64,000 bases of DNA from Paenibacillus sp. MAEPY2 (GCF_000499205.1 NZ_AWUK01000012.1:1-64000), one strand, 5' to 3'. Shown: positions 17,770 through 27,268, counted from the first letter of the stretch. Notes: generated by a model not told the origin, from the letters alone. Numbers and translations are program-made.

Positions 17770-19455
17770 TTGAGAGCGAAATCCACGAAAAAGAGAGTAC
17801 TGTCGCTTCTCGCTACGACGCTGTGTCTTACTGTCGTTCTTGCAGGCTGTTCAGGAGGCAATGGAGGCGGAGATAGTGCATCATCAAGCACACCTGCTGT
17901 TGAAAACGAATACAAAGAAAAATATGATCCGGCAGTAACCCTTACAACGGCATGGGGAATTGACCCTGAGCTGAAATTCAAAAATGGCGAATCGATGGAA
18001 AATAACGTAGCAACCAAGTGGGCCAAAGAGCAATTTGGTATCGACATCAAATCATTGTGGTCTGTAACGGATACAAACGGAGCATTTGCAACGAAGCTTC
18101 GTCTTGCAATGTCTTCCGGTCAGGAAATGCCTGATATTGTAACGGTTGGGGATAACCTGCTTGCTCAGGATCTGATTGATTCCGGCATGTATCAGGAAGT
18201 GGGTCCGCTGTTCGACAAATATGCTTCTGACACATGGAAAAAAGCGATGGATCAGGACCCCAATGTATGGAACCAGTACAGCCGTGATGGCAAAAGAATG
18301 GGTATTCCCGTACTGGACTATGCATACAACAATGATTACCTGCTGTGGATTCGCCAGGACTGGCTGGACAAGCTGAATCTGGAGGCACCAAAAACGATCG
18401 ATGAACTGGAAACAGTCATGGATGCGTTCAAAAACCAAAATCCGGATGGATTGGCTCCGGACAAGGTTACTCCACTAAGCATCGGTTTCAAAACATCCAT
18501 GAACACATGGATGGGAGATCCATCCTGGATCTTCGGTGCATACGGAACACTGCCATTCCAATGGAATGTGGCTGAAGATGGCAAGCTGGAGTATGGGTCC
18601 ATCAATCCTGGCATGAAGCAAGGTCTGACCAAATTGAGCGAATGGCTCAAAAAAGGATATATCCCGCAGGAAGCAGCATTATGGGATGAAAACAAAACAG
18701 CAGAGCCAGCAGTGGCAGGTACAGCCGGTATTATCCCAGGTCCGTACTGGATGAGCGGATGGCCGCTTCTGGATACAGTGAAAAATGTGCCAAGCGCGGT
18801 CTGGAAACCGATTGAGATCCCGTCCGGTCCAGAAGGCAAAGCGATGCGTCACGGTACACAGTTTGTCAACGGCGTTATTTTGATTAAGAAAGACATGGAA
18901 CATCCTGAGGCGTTCTTCACGTATGAGAATTACCTGTTCGACAATTATGCAGACCCGGAACCAGGCAGCCCGTATGACAACGGACTGTTTGCAGGCTATG
19001 ACTACCAATTGGATGCCAATGGTAAACAAATGCCGATTGATCAAATCGAAGGCGGATATGTGAACGTTGTACGTTATTTGCTCGTTCGTGATGGCGCTCG
19101 TATTCCGGATGCTCAGATGAAAGCCCTGCTGAATCTGGCAGACGGCAAAGAGCCTGAAACGAAGCTTGAGAAGGATGTTGCCGTTAACTATGGTAAAGAG
19201 ACCCCTGCTGCTGCGAAAGTGCTGCTCAGTCAGGAAGAAATCTCTTACAAAAACATGTTTACTGGTCCTACAACAGCAACGATGAAATCGAAGCTTGATT
19301 ACCTGAACAAAATTGAGAATCAGGCATTCAATGAAATTATTTATGGCAAAAACCCGGTAGATTCGTTTGATACATTCGTACAAACATGGAAATCGGGTGG
19401 CGGTGACCAAATCACACAAGAGGTTAACGAATGGTATGACAGTGTGAAAAAATAA
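17770..19455 (+). CDS. Extracellular solute-binding lipoprotein (locus 2, galacto-oligosaccharide type by context)
   Basis: A 561-residue lipoprotein of the large LplA-like sugar-binding class. Signal peptide ends in VLAGC with the lipidated Cys at residue 27, then a Gly/Ser/Asp linker. TTG start at 17770 sits 7 bases after GAAGGGGG; the ATG at 17749 lies ahead of that site. It delivers ligand to the two permeases that follow. Given the GH53 and GH42 enzymes of the same cluster, the ligand is probably a galactan oligosaccharide, but this is inference. A terminator follows, leaving the permease-hydrolase genes to their own promoter. Confidence 0.92.
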   Translation: MRAKSTKKRVLSLLATTLCLTVVLAGCSGGNGGGDSASSSTPAVENEYKEKYDPAVTLTTAWGIDPELKFKNGESMENNVATKWAKEQFGIDIKSLWSVTDTNGAFATKLRLAMSSGQEMPDIVTVGDNLLAQDLIDSGMYQEVGPLFDKYASDTWKKAMDQDPNVWNQYSRDGKRMGIPVLDYAYNNDYLLWIRQDWLDKLNLEAPKTIDELETVMDAFKNQNPDGLAPDKVTPLSIGFKTSMNTWMGDPSWIFGAYGTLPFQWNVAEDGKLEYGSINPGMKQGLTKLSEWLKKGYIPQEAALWDENKTAEPAVAGTAGIIPGPYWMSGWPLLDTVKNVPSAVWKPIEIPSGPEGKAMRHGTQFVNGVILIKKDMEHPEAFFTYENYLFDNYADPEPGSPYDNGLFAGYDYQLDANGKQMPIDQIEGGYVNVVRYLLVRDGARIPDAQMKALLNLADGKEPETKLEKDVAVNYGKETPAAAKVLLSQEEISYKNMFTGPTTATMKSKLDYLNKIENQAFNEIIYGKNPVDSFDTFVQTWKSGGGDQITQEVNEWYDSVKK

Positions 19456-19464
19456 GTTACAGGG

Positions 19465-19498
19465 GCGCGCAGACTATATTAGTCTGTGCGCTTTTTTT
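19465..19498 (+). terminator. Rho-independent terminator
   Basis: Strong stem with CAGACTA / TAGTCTG core and GC extension around a 3-base loop, then seven T. It separates the abundant binding-protein message from the permease genes. Confidence 0.9.
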
Positions 19499-19617
19499 GT
19501 CGTTGTGAGAGCGTGATTTGCTTGGGAGAGGTGCAAGTTAGCAGAGGAAGAATGACTGGAATGACAGCGAGTCCAAACTGGTTGCTTTTGTGCCATTTAT
19601 ATTGCTTTTATGTGCTG

Positions 19618-19645
19618 TTTGACCTATGCAAACGGTTGATATAAT
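19618..19645 (+). promoter_or_regulatory. Sigma-A promoter with embedded LacI-type operator
   Basis: TTTGAC, a 16-base spacer and TATAAT in an extended form (TGATATAAT). Inside the spacer CAAACGGTTG (19629-19638) is a palindromic CAANCGNTTG core like LacI/GalR-family operators. It precedes the permease start by 57 bases. Confidence 0.55.
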
Positions 19646-19702
19646 CGCAGTATAAGCCACTCAGGGAGTACTTGAGTAGGAAGAATTACAGGGGGAGCAA
19701 TC

Positions 19703-20593
19703 ATGAGAACTTTAAAACGAACTTGGCCATTCCACGTAATGCTGCTGCCAGCCATCATCTTTCTGATCATATTCAGTTACATTCCCATGGGCGGCATTGT
19801 CATGGCATTTCAAAACTATAAGCCATGGCTGGGCATTAGCGGCTCCGAATGGGTCGGGCTGGATAACTTCCGATTTTTATTTGAGCGTCAAGACAGCTTG
19901 CAGGTGATCTGGAATACACTGATCATTGCTGTGCTTAAACTGATATTTAATTTATTTGTTCCTTTTGTTTTCGCCATTCTGTTGAATGAAGTCCGCAAGA
20001 TGGCTATACAGAGAACCATTCAGACCCTTGTCTACTTGCCTCACTTCTTGTCCTGGGTCATCCTGGGCGGAATTTTGATCGATTTGCTGTCCACCGGAGG
20101 TTTGGTTAACCGGGTTCTGGGAACCTTCGGACTTGGGCCCTACTTTTTCCTCGGGGATAACAGCTGGTTCCGGTCTACGGTCATTCTGACGGATGTGTGG
20201 AAGGAATTTGGCTATAACATGATTGTTTTCCTGGCTGCCCTTGCCGGAATTAACCCGGCGTTGTACGAAGCGGCAGAAATTGACGGAGCTGGGCGCTGGA
20301 AACAAACGCTGCACATTACGATTCCTTCACTTGTGCCAATGCTGATGGTTGTGGGAACGCTAGCGCTCGGAAATGTGCTGAATGCCGGGTTTGACCAAAT
20401 CTTCAATCTTTACAATCCGCTCGTTTATCAAACGGGTGACATCATTGATACGTTCGTATACCGTTCTGCGATGCAAAATGGTGAGATGGGCTTTGCCACC
20501 GCCATCGGATTATTCAAATCGGTAATCAGCATGATTTTGATTCTTGTGTCTTACAGTCTGGCTAAGAAATACGCCGGTTATCGCATATTCTAA
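19703..20593 (+). CDS. LplB-type sugar ABC transporter permease (locus 2)
   Basis: A 296-residue CUT1 permease with six transmembrane helices and the EAA loop YEAAEIDGAGRWKQTLHIT (about residues 190-208). A strong CAGGGGGAG site precedes the ATG. It forms the channel with the next permease, 30 bases on, and is the first gene of the permease-galactanase-galactosidase operon. By position it corresponds to GanP of the Bacillus subtilis galactan operon, but by sequence it is of the LplB class. No ATPase gene is present. Confidence 0.92.
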   Translation: MRTLKRTWPFHVMLLPAIIFLIIFSYIPMGGIVMAFQNYKPWLGISGSEWVGLDNFRFLFERQDSLQVIWNTLIIAVLKLIFNLFVPFVFAILLNEVRKMAIQRTIQTLVYLPHFLSWVILGGILIDLLSTGGLVNRVLGTFGLGPYFFLGDNSWFRSTVILTDVWKEFGYNMIVFLAALAGINPALYEAAEIDGAGRWKQTLHITIPSLVPMLMVVGTLALGNVLNAGFDQIFNLYNPLVYQTGDIIDTFVYRSAMQNGEMGFATAIGLFKSVISMILILVSYSLAKKYAGYRIF

Positions 20594-20623
20594 TCGAATG
20601 AACATAAGAAAGAAGGGACCACG

Positions 20624-21502
20624 ATGTACCACAAATCATTGCCTTATCGCGTGTTTAATATAATTAATACCTGCTTTCTGATTTTGGTCGCCATTATGTG
20701 TATTATACCGATGATTCATGTTCTGGCAGTCTCCTTCAGCACGAAGGCTGCAGCCGATGCCAATCTGGTCAATCTTTGGCCCGTGGGCTTCTCGCTTGAG
20801 GCTTACAAAAAAACGATGAACAATCCGATTTTCCTGAACTCGCTCTGGATCTCCCTCCTGCGTACGGTCATCGGCACAGCAATTACGTTGCTCATTACCT
20901 TTTTGGCGGCGTACCCGTTGTCGAAAGAAAATAGTGAATTTAAAGGCAGAACCATATATTCATGGATATTTGTTTTTAGTATGATCTTTAATGGCGGACT
21001 GGTTCCCTTCTACATGGTTATCCAGAAGATTGGTCTGATGGATTCCTTCTGGGTGCTGGTCCTCCCGGGGGCGGTCAATACCTTCCTGGTCATTCTGATG
21101 CTGAACTTCTTCCGCGGCATTCCAAAAGAACTGGAGGAAGCGGCTCTGATGGACGGAGCCAACCATTTCAGAACGTTGTTCACGATCTTCCTGCCGATTT
21201 CCATGCCATCCATCGCAACAATTGCCTTATTCAGCATGGTGTTTCATTGGAACTCTTGGTTTGACGGACTGTTATACATGAACAATGCCAAGGATTATCC
21301 ACTGGCTACGTTTATGCAAACCGTCATTATCGGTCGGGATATGAGCAGCATGAGCATGAACCCCAAAGAAATGGAAGCTCTTTCTCAAACCACGGTAAGA
21401 GCGGCACAAATCTTCATCGGAAGCGCACCAATTCTGATCGTGTATCCATTCCTGCAGCGCTTCTTTGTCAAAGGTATGACCTTGGGTTCGGTTAAAGGCT
21501 GA
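20624..21502 (+). CDS. LplC/YtcP-type sugar ABC transporter permease (locus 2)
   Basis: A 292-residue second CUT1 permease, six helices, with EAA loop EEAALMDGANHFRTLFTIF (about residues 171-189) and the family ending LQRFFVKGMTLGSVKG. Start supported by GAAGGGACC upstream. Position corresponds to GanQ of Bacillus. The galactanase gene follows after 32 bases, so import and intracellular cleavage are encoded in one message. Confidence 0.92.
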   Translation: MYHKSLPYRVFNIINTCFLILVAIMCIIPMIHVLAVSFSTKAAADANLVNLWPVGFSLEAYKKTMNNPIFLNSLWISLLRTVIGTAITLLITFLAAYPLSKENSEFKGRTIYSWIFVFSMIFNGGLVPFYMVIQKIGLMDSFWVLVLPGAVNTFLVILMLNFFRGIPKELEEAALMDGANHFRTLFTIFLPISMPSIATIALFSMVFHWNSWFDGLLYMNNAKDYPLATFMQTVIIGRDMSSMSMNPKEMEALSQTTVRAAQIFIGSAPILIVYPFLQRFFVKGMTLGSVKG

Positions 21503-21534
21503 GCCTGCATCTAAATTAAACGGAGGTTGATAAA

Positions 21535-22644
21535 GTGAGCCATTTAAAGGAAGAGGCATTCATTCTCGGAATGGATGTGTCGTTTATGGATGAAATTGAG
21601 CAGCATGGTGGGAGCTATCGTGATGAGCATGGGCAGCAGGCAGATTTGCTGACCCTTCTCAAGCTGGGTGATGCCAATGCAATCCGATTGCGAATCTGGA
21701 ATGATCCTGTAGGCGGATTCTGTAATCTGGAGCGGACGGTAGCGGTTGCCAAACGAATCAAGGAAAAAGGCCTGCAATTCTTGCTGGATTTTCATTATTC
21801 CGATCGCTGGGCTGATCCAGCCAATCAATGGAAGCCGAAGGCGTGGGAGAAGCTGTCCTATGAGGAGCTGCAGCGTGAGGTATGTACCTATACGGCAGAT
21901 GTACTGAGAACACTCAAGGAGCATGATGCATTGCCGGACATGGTGCAGGTGGGGAATGAAATTACACCGGGCATGTTATGGGATGAAGGGCGTGTCGGCG
22001 GAGAAGAACATGATACCGATGAACAGTGGGAGCGTTTTGCCGGACTTGTGAAGTATGGTATCGCTGCTGTTAAATCGGTTGATTCGGAAATCAAGATTAT
22101 GATTCATATTGACCGCGGTGGTGACAATGCGGAGAGCCGCAAGTTCTATGATCGATTTGAAGCGCTTGGTGTGGAGTTCGATATCATTGGGCTCTCATAT
22201 TATCCTTGGTGGCATGGAACACTGGATGCACTCCGGGATAATCTGCATGATCTGGCTAAACGATACGGCAAACCAATCAACGTTGTTGAAACCGCTTATC
22301 CTTGGACATTGGAGCAGCCTGAGGGTCACGAGTGGATTCTGAATCAGGAAGAACTGCTGCTGCCCGGGTATCCGGCTAGTGTGGAAGGACAGACACGTTA
22401 TCTGAAGGATCTGCTGCAGATTATTCGTGAAGTTCCCGGCGGTCTCGGAGCGGGATTCTATTACTGGGAGCCTGCCTGGATTCCTAGCAAGGAAGAGTGG
22501 TCTGTTGGACATCCGAATAACTGGGGCAACCTGACGATGTTTGATTTTAAGGGACAGAAGTTGCAATCGTTTTCAGCGCTGAAGGCTGGAGAGGGAAATG
22601 ACACTACATTAGATGAGCAGCCGAGTGCTGTATTGATCAAATAG
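21535..22644 (+). CDS. ganB: GH53 arabinogalactan endo-beta-1,4-galactanase, no signal peptide
   Basis: A 369-residue glycoside hydrolase family 53 enzyme that cuts beta-1,4-galactan chains. Family hallmarks are the opening FILGMDVSFMDEIEQ, the DFHYSDRWADP segment, the acid/base Glu142 in VGNEITPG and the nucleophile Glu252 in VVETAYPW. The GTG start follows CGGAGG. Unlike secreted GanB of Bacillus subtilis, no signal peptide is present and none is encoded upstream in frame, so it should act in the cytoplasm on imported oligosaccharides. The GH42 gene follows after 37 bases. The symbol is by homology. Confidence 0.9.
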   Translation: MSHLKEEAFILGMDVSFMDEIEQHGGSYRDEHGQQADLLTLLKLGDANAIRLRIWNDPVGGFCNLERTVAVAKRIKEKGLQFLLDFHYSDRWADPANQWKPKAWEKLSYEELQREVCTYTADVLRTLKEHDALPDMVQVGNEITPGMLWDEGRVGGEEHDTDEQWERFAGLVKYGIAAVKSVDSEIKIMIHIDRGGDNAESRKFYDRFEALGVEFDIIGLSYYPWWHGTLDALRDNLHDLAKRYGKPINVVETAYPWTLEQPEGHEWILNQEELLLPGYPASVEGQTRYLKDLLQIIREVPGGLGAGFYYWEPAWIPSKEEWSVGHPNNWGNLTMFDFKGQKLQSFSALKAGEGNDTTLDEQPSAVLIK

Positions 22645-22681
22645 ATGCTTCTAAAATGAAATGAATGAAGGAGTTGTCAGC

Positions 22682-24754
22682 ATGACATACACATATCCAC
22701 CCGTAAGTTCCAAAGCACCTCATATGTTACATGGTGCAGATTATAACCCGGAGCAATGGCTCCGCTATCCTGAAGTACTTGAAGAAGATATCCGCTTGAT
22801 GAAGCTTGCTAAATGTAACGTGATGTCCGTCGGCATTTTCTCATGGGTATCCCTTGAACCGGAGGAAGGCGTGTACACGTTTGAATGGCTTGATCAGGTA
22901 CTGGATCGTTTTGCTGCCAATGGAATCTATGCATTCCTGGCTACCCCAAGCGGAGCAAGACCTGCCTGGATGTCAGCCAAGTATCCCGAAGTGCTGCGTG
23001 TTGGGGCCAACCGTGTTCGCAATCTGCACGGCTTCCGTCACAATCACTGTTATACGTCCCCTGTATACCGGGAGAAGGTGACGGCGATCAATACGAAACT
23101 AGCAGAACGTTATTCGGATCATCCGGCAGTCATTGGCTGGCACATTTCGAATGAATTCGGTGGGGACTGTCACTGTGATTATTGCCAGGAGGCTTTCCGC
23201 GGTTGGGTCAAAAACAAATACGGCACTCTGGATGAGTTAAATCATTCCTGGTGGACGACATTCTGGAGCCATACCGTGACAGACTGGAGTCAAGTGGAGT
23301 CTCCTGCCCCACACGGAGAGACACAGGTTCATGCGATGAATCTGGACTGGCGCAGGTTTGTTACAGATCAGACCGCTGATTTTATCGTGCACGAAACGAA
23401 GCCGCTCAAGGCCAAAAATTCGGATCTGCCGGTAACGACAAATTTGATGGAATTTTATGAAGGATTGAACTACTGGAAGTTCGCCGATATTCTGGATTTC
23501 CTGTCCTGGGACAGTTACCCGACATGGCATGACGCGGACGAAGAAGATACGCTCGCATCGAGAATTGCTATGATGCATGATATTGTTCGTTCCATCAAAG
23601 GAGGACAGCCGTTTCTGTTGATGGAGAGCACACCAAGCTCAACCAACTGGCAAGAAACCAGCAAATTGAAACGTCCGGGTATGCATTTGCTGGCATCACT
23701 GCAGGCTGTAGCGCACGGCTCGGACAGTGTGCAGTACTTCCAGTGGAGAAAGAGCCGGGGTTCCAGTGAGAAGCTTCATGGGGCGGTTGTGGATCATGTA
23801 GGACATGAACATACCCGTGTATTCCAGGACGTGACTGAAGTAGGTACGGCACTCGAAGGAATGCAGGCGGTGGTTGGAACGTCCGTTCCGGCAGAGGTTG
23901 CTATCATTTTCGACTGGGAAAACCGCTGGGCGGTAAAGGATTCCCAAGGACCGCGTAACATCGGAGTGAAGTACGAGCAGACGGTAGAATGGCATTATGA
24001 TGCCTTCTGGAAAAAGGGTGTGCCTGTAGACGTCATCGACATGGATGCTGATCTCTCCAAGTACAAACTGCTCATCGCACCTATGCTCTATCTGGTGCGT
24101 GAAGGCGTGGGCGAACGCATTGAGCGATTCGTGGAAAATGGCGGTACATTTGTAGCTACGTATTGGTCAGGTATCGTAAATGAGAATGATTTGTGCTTCC
24201 TAGGAGGCTTCCCTGGACCGCTTCGCAAGACGCTGGGAATCTGGTCGGAAGAGATCGATGGCTTGCATGACCGTGATCTGAATGGAGTTGTGCCTGTGAA
24301 GGACAACGAGCTTCAACTGAATGCCGAATATGACGCTTTCGAATTATGCGATCTGATTCATCTGGAAGGTGCAGAAGCGCTGGCGACGTATCGCTCCGAC
24401 TTCTATGCCGGACGGCCTGCTTTGACTGTGAATCGTCTTGGTTCTGGTAAAGCCTATTATATGGCTACGCGTTTCAAAGCTCCATTTTACGACGATTTCT
24501 ATGGCAGCTTAATCGCTGATCTGGGGATTGAGCGTGCCCTTGAAACTCAGCTTCCTACTGGAGTTACGGCACATATCCGTACAGATGGCACGGCGGATTA
24601 TGTGTTTGTACAGAACTACACACCGGAGACGAAACAGGTGAAGCTGGACGAGCAGTCCTACACTGATTTGCTGAGTGGTGATGCTTTAGAGGGCAACCTT
24701 GATTTGCAGCCATATGACATCCGGGTACTGCGCAGAGCAGCTGAGCGTAAATAA
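22682..24754 (+). CDS. ganA: GH42 beta-galactosidase
   Basis: A 690-residue family 42 beta-galactosidase that removes galactose from the ends of galacto-oligosaccharides in the cytoplasm. The TIM barrel carries acid/base Glu158 in HISNEFGG and nucleophile Glu315 in LLMESTPS; the zinc-binding cysteines appear in GGDCHCDYCQ and upstream. Trimerisation and beta domains follow (about 390-690). The ATG at 22682 is chosen because AAGGAG lies just upstream; the in-frame ATG at 22661 precedes it. Last gene of the galactan operon, followed by repeat copy B and a terminator. Confidence 0.93.
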   Translation: MTYTYPPVSSKAPHMLHGADYNPEQWLRYPEVLEEDIRLMKLAKCNVMSVGIFSWVSLEPEEGVYTFEWLDQVLDRFAANGIYAFLATPSGARPAWMSAKYPEVLRVGANRVRNLHGFRHNHCYTSPVYREKVTAINTKLAERYSDHPAVIGWHISNEFGGDCHCDYCQEAFRGWVKNKYGTLDELNHSWWTTFWSHTVTDWSQVESPAPHGETQVHAMNLDWRRFVTDQTADFIVHETKPLKAKNSDLPVTTNLMEFYEGLNYWKFADILDFLSWDSYPTWHDADEEDTLASRIAMMHDIVRSIKGGQPFLLMESTPSSTNWQETSKLKRPGMHLLASLQAVAHGSDSVQYFQWRKSRGSSEKLHGAVVDHVGHEHTRVFQDVTEVGTALEGMQAVVGTSVPAEVAIIFDWENRWAVKDSQGPRNIGVKYEQTVEWHYDAFWKKGVPVDVIDMDADLSKYKLLIAPMLYLVREGVGERIERFVENGGTFVATYWSGIVNENDLCFLGGFPGPLRKTLGIWSEEIDGLHDRDLNGVVPVKDNELQLNAEYDAFELCDLIHLEGAEALATYRSDFYAGRPALTVNRLGSGKAYYMATRFKAPFYDDFYGSLIADLGIERALETQLPTGVTAHIRTDGTADYVFVQNYTPETKQVKLDEQSYTDLLSGDALEGNLDLQPYDIRVLRRAAERK

Positions 24755-24776
24755 TAGAATATTACTCATTTGGCTG

Positions 24777-24860
24777 AAAAATCTGTTGATAAGCAGCGAT
24801 CGGAAAGATTGTTCTGTCATCGGAGTGGCAAGTGTAAATATGCTTTAGTTCAACTTATAT
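24777..24860 (+). repeat. Dispersed 3'-intergenic element, copy B
   Basis: An 84-base element nearly identical along its whole length to the minus strand of 77-159. It begins 22 bases after the GH42 stop, in the same orientation as that gene, and is followed by a terminator, the same arrangement as copy A. Confidence 0.8.
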
Positions 24861-24868
24861 AGCTTGCA

Positions 24869-24917
24869 GAAGGGTCACCCTTAATGTCTCGATTAGACGG
24901 AGAGGGTGGTCCTTTTT
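24869..24917 (+). terminator. Rho-independent terminator
   Basis: Arms around AAGGGTCACCCT and AGGGTGGTCCTT pair with a small mismatch over a 25-base loop and are followed by TTTTTG. It ends the galactan operon or attenuates into the malic enzyme gene. Confidence 0.7.
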
Positions 24918-25035
24918 GTCGTATTAGATCACGACAAATACTTTTTCTGGACAATATAAAGGAAAAACGTGTCCGCGCAGCGAAGACAATCAGGTAACAT
25001 TGCAACTCAAGACTTGCAGTCTGGGAGGAATTGGA

Positions 25036-26475
25036 ATGAATCAAAGGAATCTTGACGGTAACAGTTTTATTATTCGGCTGGAAATGACAACAAAGGATAT
25101 CAAATTTGGCGAAGTGGCTTCGGCCATCTCGGAAGCTGGCGGGGATATCATTGCCATCGACGTGATTTCGACCAATCAGGATGTAAGTGTGCGCGACTTA
25201 ACTGTCGCGGTAACAGATGCACAGGATAACAGCAAAATTATAGAAGGGGTGCGCCAGCTCAAAGGAGCATCCATTATTAACGTATCGGATCGAACGTTTC
25301 TGCTGCACTTGGGCGGCAAGATCGAAGTTACACCAAAGGTCCCCATTCATAACCGGGAAGACCTGTCCCGCGTATATACACCGGATGTGGCCCGGGTATG
25401 TTCGGCCATTTCAGAAGAGCCTGGAAAGGCATTCTCGCTGACCATCAAGCGGAATACGGTTGCCGTGGTGTCGGATGGCAGTGCCGTGCTTGGACTCGGC
25501 AACATCGGACCGCGTGCCGCGATGCCGGTGATGGAAGGTAAGGCAATGTTGTTCAAACAGTTTGCAGGGGTTGACGCTTTCCCAATCTGCCTGGATACAC
25601 AGGATACCGAGGAAATCATTCGAACTGTGAAAGCGATCTCACCAGCATTTGGCGGGATTAATCTGGAGGATATTTCTTCACCACGTTGCTTCGAAATTGA
25701 GCGTCGTCTGAATGAGGAGCTGGACATTCCCGTATTTCATGATGACCAGCATGGTACGGCAGTTGTGTTGTATGCAGGTCTGATCAATGCGCTCAAGCTG
25801 GTTGGCAAGTCCATCACGGATGTGAAAATTGTCGTCTGCGGAATCGGGGCAGCAGGTGTGGCATGCAGTAATATTCTGCTGTCCGCTGGAGCGAGCAGGG
25901 TTGTCGGGGTAGATCGTGAAGGTGCGCTGGTACGGACGAATACCTATGAAAATGAAGTGTGGAGCGATTATGCGGCTCGTACCAACCCCGAACTGGAGAC
26001 AGGTTCACTTCGTGAAGTGATTCGCGGAGCAGATGTCTTCATCGGTTTGTCCCGTGGCAATCTGTTAACGCGGGAAGATGTGCAAACGATGGCAGCAGAC
26101 CCGATCGTTTTCGCGATGGCGAATCCGGTACCGGAGATTATGCCGTCCGTAGTGGAGGACATTGTGGCTGTTATGGCGACAGGTCGCTCCGATTATCCGA
26201 ATCAGATTAATAACGTATTGTGCTTCCCCGGTATGTTCAGAGCGGTTCTGGATTGCCGCGCCAGTGAGATAAACGAGGAGATGAAGCTCGCTGCAGCTCA
26301 GGCGATTGCTTCGGCCATTTCGGATGAAGAGCGTACTCGTTATTATATTATTCCGAGTGTGTTTAACGATAAAATCGTTAAATCAATGCGTACTCGCGTG
26401 ATTGAGGCAGCGGTCAAGACGGGTGTGGCAAGACGTATACCGCGTGAACAAGCTCGTGAAGGCGGGGAAGTGTAA
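25036..26475 (+). CDS. NAD(P)-dependent malic enzyme with N-terminal ACT domain
   Basis: A 479-residue malic enzyme, which oxidatively decarboxylates malate to pyruvate. Residues about 8-80 form an ACT regulatory domain; the catalytic part begins near YTPDVARVC, with the active-site segment FKQFAGVDAFPI and the metal-binding FHDDQHGTAVV, then the Rossmann motif CGIGAAGVA. The start at 25036 has GGAGG 7 bases upstream. NAD versus NADP preference cannot be settled by eye. The HD phosphohydrolase gene starts 2 bases after this stop, so the two are probably co-transcribed. Confidence 0.92.
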   Translation: MNQRNLDGNSFIIRLEMTTKDIKFGEVASAISEAGGDIIAIDVISTNQDVSVRDLTVAVTDAQDNSKIIEGVRQLKGASIINVSDRTFLLHLGGKIEVTPKVPIHNREDLSRVYTPDVARVCSAISEEPGKAFSLTIKRNTVAVVSDGSAVLGLGNIGPRAAMPVMEGKAMLFKQFAGVDAFPICLDTQDTEEIIRTVKAISPAFGGINLEDISSPRCFEIERRLNEELDIPVFHDDQHGTAVVLYAGLINALKLVGKSITDVKIVVCGIGAAGVACSNILLSAGASRVVGVDREGALVRTNTYENEVWSDYAARTNPELETGSLREVIRGADVFIGLSRGNLLTREDVQTMAADPIVFAMANPVPEIMPSVVEDIVAVMATGRSDYPNQINNVLCFPGMFRAVLDCRASEINEEMKLAAAQAIASAISDEERTRYYIIPSVFNDKIVKSMRTRVIEAAVKTGVARRIPREQAREGGEV

Positions 26476-26476
26476 G

Positions 26477-27202
26477 ATGCAAGAGAAATCCCTTCAACAT
26501 CCGAACCCAAGCGCGCAGCAATCGGGGCAAGAGGATCATGTTGATGGAACGTTAACAGGAGAGGCCATTCTTCGAGCGGCTCGAGCTTTTGTTCAAGGAG
26601 ACGCTGCCGCACATACGGATGGTCATGACTGGCCTCATATTGAACGGGTCACTACACTTGCAGTTGAACTGGCACACCGTATGGGCGCCGATCCTTTCAT
26701 CTGTGAACTGGCTGCATTACTGCATGATGTGCCGGATGAGAAACTGAACGGAAGTCTGGAAGTGGGGATGGAGAAGCTGAATGTATGGCTGGATACCCAG
26801 CCGCTGGAAGCGGGTACGCGGGAAGCCGTAGTAAACATCATTTGTTCCATTTCCTATGCAGGAGGACAGCGCCCTGCCGTCACATCGCTGGAAGCTCAGG
26901 TGGTGCAGGATGCGGACCGCCTGGATGCGCTGGGCGCTATCGGTATTGCGCGTACGTTTGCTTTTGCCGGCGCGAGAGGTCGGGAGATGTATGATCCCTC
27001 CCTTCCGCCACGAGAGCAGATGACGCGGGAGGAATACCGGAATGGGCGCAGTACAACGATCAATCACTTCTACGAAAAGCTGTTCAAGCTAAAAGATCTG
27101 ATGAACACGTCCTATGGCAAGGAACTGGCAGAGCAGCGTCATGACTTTATGATGCAGTTTGTGGAGCAGTTCAAGCGTGAATGGGAAGGAAGGTTTTCAT
27201 AA
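26477..27202 (+). CDS. HD-domain phosphohydrolase, YpgQ/YedJ-like
   Basis: A 241-residue metal-dependent hydrolase. The HD signature is complete: His54 in DWPHIERV, His83-Asp84 in LLHDV and a later Asp in VQDADRLDALG. The block FAFAGARGREMYDP and the C-terminal helix are typical of the YpgQ/YedJ group, some of which hydrolyse nucleoside triphosphates. Residues 1-25 are a hydrophilic, poorly conserved extension. The start is one base after the malic enzyme stop, with GAAGGCGGGGA inside the preceding gene as binding site. Confidence 0.87.
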   Translation: MQEKSLQHPNPSAQQSGQEDHVDGTLTGEAILRAARAFVQGDAAAHTDGHDWPHIERVTTLAVELAHRMGADPFICELAALLHDVPDEKLNGSLEVGMEKLNVWLDTQPLEAGTREAVVNIICSISYAGGQRPAVTSLEAQVVQDADRLDALGAIGIARTFAFAGARGREMYDPSLPPREQMTREEYRNGRSTTINHFYEKLFKLKDLMNTSYGKELAEQRHDFMMQFVEQFKREWEGRFS

Positions 27203-27225
27203 CTTTCTCTAATTGAGTTAAACAT

Positions 27226-27268
27226 ACAATACCCCCTACTTCCGAGAGTGGAGTGGGGGGTATTGTTG
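27226..27268 (+). terminator. Probable terminator hairpin
   Basis: ACAATACCCCC and GGGGGTATTGT arms pair around a ~20-base interior. The stem is strong but the T tract after it is poor (TTGTGT). Confidence 0.55.
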
